Below, in pieces: positions 6,178 to 11,877 of a stretch of 11,877 nt of DNA (positions are counted from its first letter, which is position 1; each line of letters starts with the position of its first letter). This DNA is from a bacterium. GTDB lineage: Bacteria > Patescibacteriota > Gracilibacteria > JAUYGZ01. Both the position numbers and the translations under genes were made by a program. The stretch spans positions 1-11,877 of the forward strand of contig JAUYKR010000123.1 in NCBI GenBank assembly GCA_030699855.1, written 5' to 3'. The notes below the pieces were generated by a model. That model was not told where the DNA came from, searched no databases, and saw nothing but the letters and a program-made list of their open reading frames with translations.

Positions 6178-6219
6178 AGTATAAAGGATCAAGGCGGCAA
6201 TTGCCATTTCAATCCTTGA
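6178..6219 (-). promoter_or_regulatory. Intercistronic hairpin and possible -10 element before lysS
   Basis: Between the eIF-2B-like gene and lysS, the minus strand holds a palindrome GGCAATTGCC (6205-6196). It is flanked by two alternative outer pairings, AAGGAT/ATCCTT (6217-6212 with 6189-6184) and TCAAGG/CCTTGA (6219-6214 with 6194-6189). The structure begins at the end of the upstream gene, spanning its stop codon. Just after it comes TATACT (6183-6178), a good -10 hexamer without a convincing -35. This may partly uncouple lysS-pgeF-murE from the two upstream genes by processing, attenuation or an internal promoter. Confidence 0.35.
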
Positions 6220-7159
6220 AGAATTCCTCTCGCCAAGAGGCGCGCTCGTTGAATTTTTCCTTGTACAGTTGCGTGATCTCTCCGATGGTCATAACTCCTT
6301 TTTCCGTGACGACTTTATCGTAGAGTGACAGCGAAACGCGATCGTGGGAAAACTTGATCCGTTCAAACTCAATTTCCTTGCAGGAACGAAGCCGGGTAGT
6401 ACTCACCTTGTAGTGGTGCTGTTGGGATCGGGTTTCCCACAGGCTGAACTTCCGAGTGGAAATAAACAGATACACGGCTGTTTTACTGAGGTGAAATTCC
6501 GAAACAATGGCGTTGGTTCCGGCGTCACAAACCACGTGGAGAGTATTATTGATCGTGACCCCGCCCAGGAGCACTTTGGTGACCTCTTCCTCAATATGGG
6601 AAAGCATGTATTCGGGAACCACTTGGAAGTGGATTTTATTCGAGGTGAGCACCTCGATCAAATGAGAAGTTTTTTCCAGTTCTTGTTCCGCCACGATCAC
6701 GCGAAATTTTTTTCCCGCCCGTTTCGAAGCCAGCAGGACATCCAATACCGTTGTGCTGATGCTGTGAATGAGGATGACGTCACCTTCCTTTACCAATTCA
6801 ACGCCAACCCTGGTGATAGCCTTTCTTTCTTCTTTCGATTCTTTATGAAAGCGATCAAGGGCTTCCAGAATTTGGCGCTCCCAGTACAGATGAGTTTCCG
6901 GATGTTTGGAATTTTTCGCTTCGCAAAGAACCGTCCAAATATGATAAAAGCGATCAATGACAAGCGCAATCCGGGGCTCAGTATTCTTGACCATTTCCAG
7001 CAGTTCGTAGAACTGCTCCAGGAAGTCTTCCTCCCCCTTTTCCCGAAAATCATGAATAGCGGCCGCCAAAGACGTGAGAACCATTCTTTCCAGGCGAGTG
7101 GTCCCGACTTCGTTTTCGATACTCAGGAAGAGCTGTGATGTGGCGTTTTGATAGGGCAT
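6209..7159 (-). CDS. eIF-2B alpha/beta/delta-like family protein
   Basis: This 316-residue cytoplasmic protein has an N-terminal helical region (about 1-115) and a Rossmann-like IF-2B domain (about 118-265). Recognisable parts are GDVILIHSISTTVL (126-139), FRVIVAEQE (152-160), a LLGG turn (197-200) and TNAIVSEFHLSKTAVYLF (215-232). The family includes eIF2B regulatory subunits, methylthioribose-1-phosphate isomerase (MtnA) and archaeal ribose-1,5-bisphosphate isomerase. The catalytic Cys and Asp of the isomerases do not appear at their usual places: the Cys region reads IHSISTT, as in eIF2B-type proteins, and the Asp of the usual GAD turn is replaced by GGV. Isomerase activity is therefore doubtful, and the function stays open. 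The gene starts 18 nt after the transporter stop, which implies co-transcription. No Shine-Dalgarno site is seen. Confidence 0.75.
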   Translation of the reverse strand: MPYQNATSQLFLSIENEVGTTRLERMVLTSLAAAIHDFREKGEEDFLEQFYELLEMVKNTEPRIALVIDRFYHIWTVLCEAKNSKHPETHLYWERQILEALDRFHKESKEERKAITRVGVELVKEGDVILIHSISTTVLDVLLASKRAGKKFRVIVAEQELEKTSHLIEVLTSNKIHFQVVPEYMLSHIEEEVTKVLLGGVTINNTLHVVCDAGTNAIVSEFHLSKTAVYLFISTRKFSLWETRSQQHHYKVSTTRLRSCKEIEFERIKFSHDRVSLSLYDKVVTEKGVMTIGEITQLYKEKFNERASWREEFFKD

Positions 7160-7177
7160 GAACGGTGAAGGTGAATG

Positions 7178-8482
7178 CTAGACGACCAGAACGAAGTAGA
7201 GGGAAGCGACCATGAGCATCAGGACGGTCATGGGAAATCCAATTTTAAGATACTCCCGCAGGGAGATGGAAACTCCAGCCTTTTCCGCCAGCCCTATGCT
7301 GACCACGTTGGCTGAGGCGCCGATGGGGGATCCGCTGCCGCCAAGACAAGCCCCCAGTGAAAGCGCCCACCAGAGCAGTTGGGAATTCGTGTCCGCCGGA
7401 AGCGATGTCTGAATTTGGAAAATGAGCGGAATCATAATGGTGACGAAGGGGACATTATCAACGACCATGGAAACAAATCCGGCCGTCCACAGGACAATCA
7501 GCAACAGGATGAGGTAACTGTCGGTGATGCCAATAATCCCATGCCCGACCACTTCCAACAGCCCGACTTTTTCCAAGCCGGCTACCATGATGAAGAGTCC
7601 GATGAAGAAAAAAAGCGTCGGCCATTCCACCTTTTCCAGCGTCTCGCGGATCGACGCGTGTTTGGTCGTGGCGATAAGAAGGACGAGAGCACCGGTAAGG
7701 GAAATGACGCTGATGGGAAGGTTTAGATGATCCTGGAAAATGAAACCGAGAAGAGTCAAAAAGAGCACGAACAAAACTTTTACCACCAGCAGCCGCGAGA
7801 TTTCCTGCCTGCCGAACACCTGTTCGATCTTTTGGATGAGCAGATGAGAAATGAAAAGCTGCCTCAGGTTGCCAGCGATTGGCCTCAGTGCCTCCCAGCG
7901 AGACAGAGCCAAAATGAGCAGGAGAACCGTCATTACGGCCGATACGGGAATAATCTGGTGACCGATGAAGTCGTTAAAACTTAATTTTGCCGCCGAGCCG
8001 ATGATGATATTAGAAGGGTCGCCGATAAGACTCATGGCTCCGCCGGCGATGGCGAACAAGATCAGGGCCACGAGGAATAACTTGGAATTGAGTCCAAGCC
8101 CCTTGGTCAAGGTCATCACGATCGGAACGATGACGAGCACGGTGGTGACGTTGCCCAGGAAGGTTGAAAAGAGTGCGGTCACGAGCACAAACACGAAGAA
8201 AATCAGCCAGGGTCTTCCTCCCGTCAGGCGGGCTATATTCACATTTACCCAGGAAAATACCCCGGAAGAATTGACCAGGTCCACGATGATCATCATGCCG
8301 ATTAAGAGGCCGAGAGTTTCAAAATTAATGGCTCCGATGGCTTCGTCAAAGTTGAGGATCCCCAAAATGATCATCAAAACAGCTCCGAACATTGCCACCA
8401 GGGACTTGTCCAGGAATTCCAAAATAATAGTCACCAGAGCGACACTGAAAATCGAGAGCGCCACCAGCAACTGTAGATCCAT
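7178..8482 (-). CDS. ArsB/NhaD-family inner-membrane ion transporter
   Basis: This 434-residue polytopic membrane protein of the ion transporter (IT) superfamily has roughly 10-11 hydrophobic segments starting near residue 4. Family marks are the LLIGMMIIVDLVNSSG region, FLGNVTTVLVIVP, GDPSNIIIGSAAKLSFNDF in the first repeat, then MVVDNVPFVTIMIP and GGSGSPIGASANVV in the second. These match the two re-entrant hairpin regions of ArsB, NhaD and the OCA2 P-protein. The substrate cannot be set from sequence: Na+/H+ exchange and arsenite or organic anion transport are all present in the superfamily, and no ars genes are nearby. It is the first gene of the minus-strand cluster and has a strong promoter 44-73 nt upstream. 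No ribosome-binding site is seen. Confidence 0.85.
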   Translation of the reverse strand: MDLQLLVALSIFSVALVTIILEFLDKSLVAMFGAVLMIILGILNFDEAIGAINFETLGLLIGMMIIVDLVNSSGVFSWVNVNIARLTGGRPWLIFFVFVLVTALFSTFLGNVTTVLVIVPIVMTLTKGLGLNSKLFLVALILFAIAGGAMSLIGDPSNIIIGSAAKLSFNDFIGHQIIPVSAVMTVLLLILALSRWEALRPIAGNLRQLFISHLLIQKIEQVFGRQEISRLLVVKVLFVLFLTLLGFIFQDHLNLPISVISLTGALVLLIATTKHASIRETLEKVEWPTLFFFIGLFIMVAGLEKVGLLEVVGHGIIGITDSYLILLLIVLWTAGFVSMVVDNVPFVTIMIPLIFQIQTSLPADTNSQLLWWALSLGACLGGSGSPIGASANVVSIGLAEKAGVSISLREYLKIGFPMTVLMLMVASLYFVLVV

Positions 8483-8525
8483 ACTGGCTCAAACAGAGTC
8501 GCAACCATTTTAAGAGGAAAAAGGA

Positions 8526-8555
8526 ATTATACAAGCTTAAAGTGGGAATGGTCAG
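8526..8555 (-). promoter_or_regulatory. Strong candidate promoter of the transporter-eIF2B-lysS-pgeF-murE cluster
   Basis: On the minus strand CTGACC (8555-8550) is followed after 18 nt by a perfect TATAAT (8531-8526). The expected start is near 8519, giving a leader of about 35 nt before the ATG at 8482. This is the best -10 element in the window and lies in the divergent gap with gltX. Confidence 0.6.
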
Positions 8556-8570
8556 CTTTCTACGAAAGAC

Positions 8571-8599
8571 TGTGAACGAACGGAAAATTTCCCTATACT
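8571..8599 (+). promoter_or_regulatory. Candidate promoter of gltX
   Basis: A -10-like TATACT (8594-8599) is preceded at 17 nt by a poor -35 (TGTGAA, 8571-8576). The spacer contains a short symmetrical GGAAA-A-TTTCC (8582-8592) that could be a regulator site. Transcription would begin near 8606, so the ATGs at 8542 and 8548 lie upstream of the transcript. This points to a start at about 8629 with only a ~20-nt leader. Confidence 0.4.
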
Positions 8600-8628
8600 C
8601 AAAGCGATTCACTTTTTGTAGTACCATT

Positions 8629-10182
8629 TTGAACCATCAGCCCATCGTTACTCGCTTTGCTCCTTCACCCACCGGCTACCTTCACGTCGGCGGATTACGG
8701 ACGGCCTTATATGCCTATCTCTTTGCCAAACAAAGCGGCGGAAAGATCATTTTGCGCGTCGAAGACACCGACCAGAAGCGCTATGTCGAAGACTCGGAAG
8801 CAAACCTGATCAAAACTCTCAATTGGGCCGGTATTCAGTTCGACGAAGGTCCTCATGTCGGCGGCGAACAGGGTCCTTACCGACAATCGGAGCGGACTGA
8901 AAAATATCAGATGTATGCCAAAGAGCTGATCGACAAAGGAAGAGCCTACCGCTGCTTTTGCACGGAAAAACGTCTCGAGGAGCTTCGCCAAAAACAAGAG
9001 GTTTCCAAACTCCCCACCGGATATGACGGACACTGCCGTGATCTGACTGAAGACGAAGTAAAAGTAAAACTCAGCAAGGGGGAGGCGCATGTGGTTCGCC
9101 TAAAAGTCCCAAGAGATGAACTGGTCATTTTCGACGACGTCATCCGAGGTAAAGTGAAATTTGCCACGAGTACTATCGATGACCAGGTTCTGCTCAAGTC
9201 GGACGGCTATCCGACCTATCACCTCGCCAACGTGGTCGATGATCACCTGATGAGAATCACGCACGTGATTCGCGCCGAAGAGTGGCTTCCCTCCACTCCT
9301 AAGCACATCCTCCTGTATCAGGCCTTCGGCTGGGACATGCCGACCTTCGCGCATCTGCCCTTGCTTCTCAACGAAGATCGTTCCAAGCTGTCCAAACGCC
9401 AGGGGGACGTGGCGGTGGAGGAATATATCCAGAACGGATACCAACCGGAAGAAGTTCTGAACTTCATCGCTTTTCTCGGCTGGAATCCGGGTGGAACCAG
9501 GGAAATCTATTCCCTCGCGGAGCTGATGCAGGTCTTCGACCTCAAAAAAGTCCAGAAGGCTGGGGCCATTTTCAATCTTCAAAAACTCAAGTGGTACCGG
9601 GAGGTGTGGAGGCAGCGACGATTCAAAGATTTCGCCGAGCGGGAAGGTTTGTCTCTGGAAGCCAAGGAGACCAAGCAGGGAGGGTACCAGCTCAACGTTG
9701 TTGGTGACGACGGCCGTTATCTTTTTGCTCGCCAGCTTAAATCCATGGTCGAATCCCATCTCAAAGACGAAGAAGAGAGAGACGAACAATTCTTGTTGCG
9801 CTGTCTGTACGCAGTCAAGGACAAACTCTTTTCCGAACCGGAAAAGGTGAATGAACTGATCAGTTGTTACTTTAACCCGCCTCCGCTCGCGAAGGAATTA
9901 CTCCTGAGCGAAAAGATGAAGGTGGATATGGTCACCGCTCAGACGGCTCTCCAGCTTTGCATAAACGTCCTCAAAGAGGTTCAGCATTGGCAGGAGGCCG
10001 ACCTCAGCCAGGCTCTTATTCCCGCCATTCAGGCGGCTGGTTTAAAAAACGGCCAAGCTCTTTGGCCGCTTCGGGTGGCGCTCACTCACGTCGAATTTTC
10101 TCCCGGCGCGTTCGAAAGCGCCTGGGTGCTCGGGAAAAATAAAACCATTGCGATGGCAGAAGAGGCCGTGGGTCAGTTATGA
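8629..10182 (+). CDS. gltX: Glutamyl-tRNA synthetase (class I)
   Basis: This 517-residue enzyme charges tRNA-Glu with glutamate. It opens with the canonical PIVTRFAPSPTGYLHVGG (HIGH-like HVGG at residues 19-22), followed by RVEDTD. Next comes a CFC...YDGHC arrangement that resembles the zinc-binding insert of E. coli GluRS, and then KLSKR at 253-257. The C-terminal ~200 residues form the helical anticodon-binding part. Length is slightly above the usual 460-500. The open frame reaches ATG 8542, but those extra 29 residues are not GluRS-like and lie before the likely promoter. I therefore chose TTG at 8629, five codons before the conserved start of homology; ATT at 8626 is the only near alternative. 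Whether it also charges tRNA-Gln cannot be judged, since no gatCAB or glnS is in the window. It converges with the PH-domain gene, overlapping it by 6 nt. Confidence 0.93.
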   Translation: MNHQPIVTRFAPSPTGYLHVGGLRTALYAYLFAKQSGGKIILRVEDTDQKRYVEDSEANLIKTLNWAGIQFDEGPHVGGEQGPYRQSERTEKYQMYAKELIDKGRAYRCFCTEKRLEELRQKQEVSKLPTGYDGHCRDLTEDEVKVKLSKGEAHVVRLKVPRDELVIFDDVIRGKVKFATSTIDDQVLLKSDGYPTYHLANVVDDHLMRITHVIRAEEWLPSTPKHILLYQAFGWDMPTFAHLPLLLNEDRSKLSKRQGDVAVEEYIQNGYQPEEVLNFIAFLGWNPGGTREIYSLAELMQVFDLKKVQKAGAIFNLQKLKWYREVWRQRRFKDFAEREGLSLEAKETKQGGYQLNVVGDDGRYLFARQLKSMVESHLKDEEERDEQFLLRCLYAVKDKLFSEPEKVNELISCYFNPPPLAKELLLSEKMKVDMVTAQTALQLCINVLKEVQHWQEADLSQALIPAIQAAGLKNGQALWPLRVALTHVEFSPGAFESAWVLGKNKTIAMAEEAVGQL

Positions 10183-10782
10183 TCGGGGGTTATCAGCCGA
10201 TTCACTTGCCCTTGCCGACTCAGTTGAGGTTTGCTGTCTGAACGGCGCGACCTTTTGATGAATCTCCCCCATGGTGTAATAGACTCGGTTAACGTGAGGA
10301 ATGTAGGAAAAGTTGTAACGAATATCAGTACTGGATCCCAGTAAAATGAGATCTCCGTATTTGAAAATACGGGGAAGTATTCCATTTTGATACATGCGAA
10401 AATCTTGAATATTGGTAAAAGGAATCACTTCACGTTCCCGTTTGAAGAAAATAGACGCTCGTACGTCGATGATGCGAAAATTGGTGATGATGAGAACGTG
10501 AAGAAAATGATTAAAGAGCCGCATGAACATATAATGGTAGAGTAAAGCCAAAATAACCGTATTGACCAGAAAGCGCATCTGAAAAGAAAGTTCCAAAAAA
10601 ATTGCTGAGAAACCGTTCAGGTAAATAAGCACGGCTGCAGTTAACAAAGTGTGCAAAAGAAGGGGCGTTAGAAGAATCCAGTGTCCGGAAGTCATAACAT
10701 GAGTTTCCTCACCGGGCTGCTGACCGGGAAACTGACGGACCTGATTGGGATTGAAGCCGAGAAATTGTTGCCAAAAGGACAT
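10177..10782 (-). CDS. Membrane-anchored PH-domain protein (bPH2/YdbS-like)
   Basis: This 201-residue protein has a soluble N-terminus, two hydrophobic helices (about residues 34-54 and 71-90), then a bacterial PH domain of the bPH2 type (about 95-180). The domain shows LIITNFRIIDVRASIF, EVIPFTNIQDFRM and a KYGDLILLGSS strand pair. A polar Ser/Ala/Glu tail closes the protein. Such proteins are inner-membrane proteins of mostly unknown role. The start lies 6 nt after the stop of the 76-residue membrane protein, so the two are probably co-transcribed. Its stop overlaps the gltX stop on the opposite strand (10177-10182), leaving no room for a separate terminator between the convergent genes. Confidence 0.7.
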   Translation of the reverse strand: MSFWQQFLGFNPNQVRQFPGQQPGEETHVMTSGHWILLTPLLLHTLLTAAVLIYLNGFSAIFLELSFQMRFLVNTVILALLYHYMFMRLFNHFLHVLIITNFRIIDVRASIFFKREREVIPFTNIQDFRMYQNGILPRIFKYGDLILLGSSTDIRYNFSYIPHVNRVYYTMGEIHQKVAPFRQQTSTESARASESADNPRS

Positions 10783-10788
10783 GGTCTG

Positions 10789-11019
10789 TTACATGAGAAA
10801 ATAAATTCCCACGCTGATGGAAGTGAATGTGAGTAGTGACATGCAGATAAGGTAGAGCAAACCGATATGCCGAACCCGAAGGAATCCGAACGGCAGGAAG
10901 CGAAGTTTCGGTCGGACCTGATGCTTACTTAGATATTTAAAAGTGGAACGAATGGCCAACAGGCAAATCAAATAAGAGCTGAGATGGAAGAGTAAAAAAA
11001 GGATGAGCAAATACTCCAT
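10789..11019 (-). CDS. Small two-helix membrane protein of unknown function
   Basis: This 76-residue protein has two clear hydrophobic segments (about residues 3-23 and 52-75) joined by a basic loop rich in Arg and Lys (LRFLPFGFLRVRH). The positive-inside rule therefore suggests that the loop is cytoplasmic and both termini face out. I do not recognise a family. It is supported as a gene by its position 6 nt before the PH-domain gene, a purine-rich AAGAGGAA directly before the ATG, and a candidate promoter. The Shine-Dalgarno-like GAGG is only 2 nt from the ATG, which is unusually close. Confidence 0.6.
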   Translation of the reverse strand: MEYLLILFLLFHLSSYLICLLAIRSTFKYLSKHQVRPKLRFLPFGFLRVRHIGLLYLICMSLLTFTSISVGIYFLM

Positions 11020-11041
11020 TTCCTCTTAAGAAAGAGTTATT

Positions 11042-11070
11042 ACAATACACGCTCTCTCTCGGGAAGACAA
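11042..11070 (-). promoter_or_regulatory. Candidate promoter of the small membrane protein-PH operon
   Basis: On the minus strand TTGTCT (11070-11065) and TATTGT (11047-11042) are spaced by 17 nt, each matching 4 of 6 consensus positions. The start would fall near 11035, just before the 76-residue gene. A 5-bp CTCTT/AAGAG stem (11036-11023) that overlaps the Shine-Dalgarno element follows. Confidence 0.35.
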
Positions 11071-11084
11071 AGGAATCATCAGGG

Positions 11085-11877
11085 CTAGCATTCCGACCTG
11101 GCCTGGCAAGCCGTGGGCTGATAATCTTTCAGCACTTCAAGCTTCACGTCCCAGATCAAACCGGCATAGAGGTTTTCTTCCAGAAGCTGAAAAGCTTTTT
11201 TGGAGAGGTCAATGATTCTGCCTTTGGCATAAGGGCCGCGGTCATTAATTCGCACGATGGTGGTTTTGCCATTGCCCATATTCGTGAGCTTAACCCAGGT
11301 TCCCAAAGGGAGTGTTTTGTGAGCGGCCGTATATTTGGAATTCGAAAAAATTTCTCCATTGGCGGTTTTTCGGCCGTTAAAAATGACCGAGTAAAAACTG
11401 GCGATGCCTTGTTCAAGGCCTGTCTCCAATACAGAAGGGGCTTGTTCCTCGGGAGAATCCTCCTTTTTGTCCTCGGGCTGCGGAGGTGTAACAACTGACG
11501 TATCAGTTTGTGAAGCGTTATGTAGCTCCACGCCTTCCTCTGGTTCGGAAGTGCTTTCTGCTTTTGTTTGTGCTCCGTCAAGGATCGAGGCCCCCAAGAA
11601 TGCCGGTCTCAAATTCAATTTGGCTATCGGTTGATTTTCTCGTAGGGCCTGGCGTAAATTGCTCATCTTTTTTCTGACATAGAAAATATCACTTTTGATA
11701 ATCTGTCGTTGCTCGATGAGGTTTCGCAGTAAAAGAAGCACCTCTTCTTCCTCATCGCGCCTTTCGTCCAACTGTCTGATGTGATCTCGAACGGCGGCAA
11801 GTTCTTGCGAGTAGATTCTCAACTCGCCTCTCAAGTCCTCCGTGAGGTTTCGGTATTGTTTTCGCAAGTCTTTGATG
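11085..11877 (-). CDS. RlpA-like double-psi beta-barrel protein with N-terminal coiled coil (5' partial)
   Basis: The frame is open to the window edge, so the true N-terminus, including any signal peptide, is missing. At least 264 residues are seen. Residue numbers here count from the in-frame TTG at 11867, which is probably not the start. Residues ~1-75 are highly charged with heptad-like leucines, a likely coiled coil. About 90-150 is an acidic, Thr/Ser/Pro-rich linker. About 153-245 is the RlpA domain: GIASFYS, TANGEIFS, TAAHKTLPLGTWVKLTN, then VRINDRGPYAKGRIIDLS with the conserved Asp of NDRGP. RlpA proteins act in the envelope, some as lytic transglycosylases on denuded glycan strands. 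A coiled coil in front is also typical of envelope division proteins and murein hydrolase regulators. The gene ends 65 nt before the small membrane protein gene. Confidence 0.85.
   Translation of the reverse strand, partial: IKDLRKQYRNLTEDLRGELRIYSQELAAVRDHIRQLDERRDEEEEVLLLLRNLIEQRQIIKSDIFYVRKKMSNLRQALRENQPIAKLNLRPAFLGASILDGAQTKAESTSEPEEGVELHNASQTDTSVVTPPQPEDKKEDSPEEQAPSVLETGLEQGIASFYSVIFNGRKTANGEIFSNSKYTAAHKTLPLGTWVKLTNMGNGKTTIVRINDRGPYAKGRIIDLSKKAFQLLEENLYAGLIWDVKLEVLKDYQPTACQARSEC

Noticed and set aside
6209..7159. Annotation as ribose-1,5-bisphosphate isomerase or MtnA
   Set aside because: The catalytic Cys and Asp are not at the expected motifs, and no RuBisCO or nucleotide-salvage gene is nearby.
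8582..8592. GGAAA-A-TTTCC palindrome as a named operator
   Set aside because: The arms are only 5 bp and no regulator is encoded nearby, so it is mentioned only with the gltX promoter.
8346..8627. Minus-strand frame upstream of and overlapping the transporter start
   Set aside because: It overlaps the transporter in another frame, covers both divergent promoters and resembles no protein.
9100..9789. Minus-strand 229-codon frame inside gltX
   Set aside because: It is antisense to the conserved GluRS core, and codon-level conservation belongs to gltX.
1..11877. Alternative genetic code with UGA as glycine, known in some CPR groups
   Set aside because: gltX ends naturally at TGA after a complete protein, the eIF-2B-like gene also ends at TGA, and no conserved glycine position is encoded by TGA.
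1..11877. CRISPR arrays, insertion sequences or a transposase
   Set aside because: No regularly spaced repeats, terminal inverted repeats or transposase-like frames were found by reading both strands.

Overview
The window most resembles a Candidate Phyla Radiation (Patescibacteria) genome that uses the standard genetic code. I base this on a short MurE-type Mur ligase that starts directly at the ATP-binding core, a class I lysyl-tRNA synthetase in a bacterial cell-wall gene neighbourhood, an eIF-2B-like protein, a bPH2-type membrane protein, and the scarcity of good Shine-Dalgarno sites. The phylum is an inference; no rRNA or marker phylogeny is available here.

Layout. (1) 1-1376, plus strand: an AbiE-type type IV toxin-antitoxin pair. 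Its AbiEi antitoxin/repressor and AbiEii nucleotidyltransferase toxin overlap by 19 nt. They lie behind a readable promoter whose start site is covered by a perfect 10-bp inverted repeat, the likely autorepression operator. (2) 1377-1843: two hairpins, tRNA-Asp(GTC) on the minus strand with its own promoter, and an unlisted 35-codon minus-strand ORF. That ORF encodes a Cys/Gly-rich miniprotein with an exact 11-residue duplication whose two DNA copies differ only at synonymous third positions. (3) 1844-8482, minus strand: a compact five-gene cluster read as ArsB/NhaD-family ion transporter, eIF-2B-like protein, class I LysRS, PgeF/YfiH, MurE-like ligase. A near-consensus sigma-70 type promoter precedes the transporter. 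(4) 8483-8628: a divergent promoter region. (5) 8629-10182, plus strand: glutamyl-tRNA synthetase, probably from a TTG start. (6) 10177-11877, minus strand: an RlpA-like double-psi barrel protein (5' end outside the window), a 76-residue two-helix membrane protein and a membrane PH-domain protein, convergent with gltX.

The most notable gene is lysS. After a full-length class I LysRS (about residues 1-525) it carries a further ~230 residues that read as a B3/B4 domain, the fold used for editing by the PheRS beta subunit and by stand-alone B3/B4 proteins. It is followed directly by pgeF (peptidoglycan precursor editing in E. coli) and murE. The cluster may therefore combine two fidelity functions, tRNA charging and stem-peptide composition, with peptide synthesis. 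That functional reading is inference; the gene order and domain order are seen.

The second notable item is the Cys/Gly-rich miniprotein between murE and tRNA-Asp.
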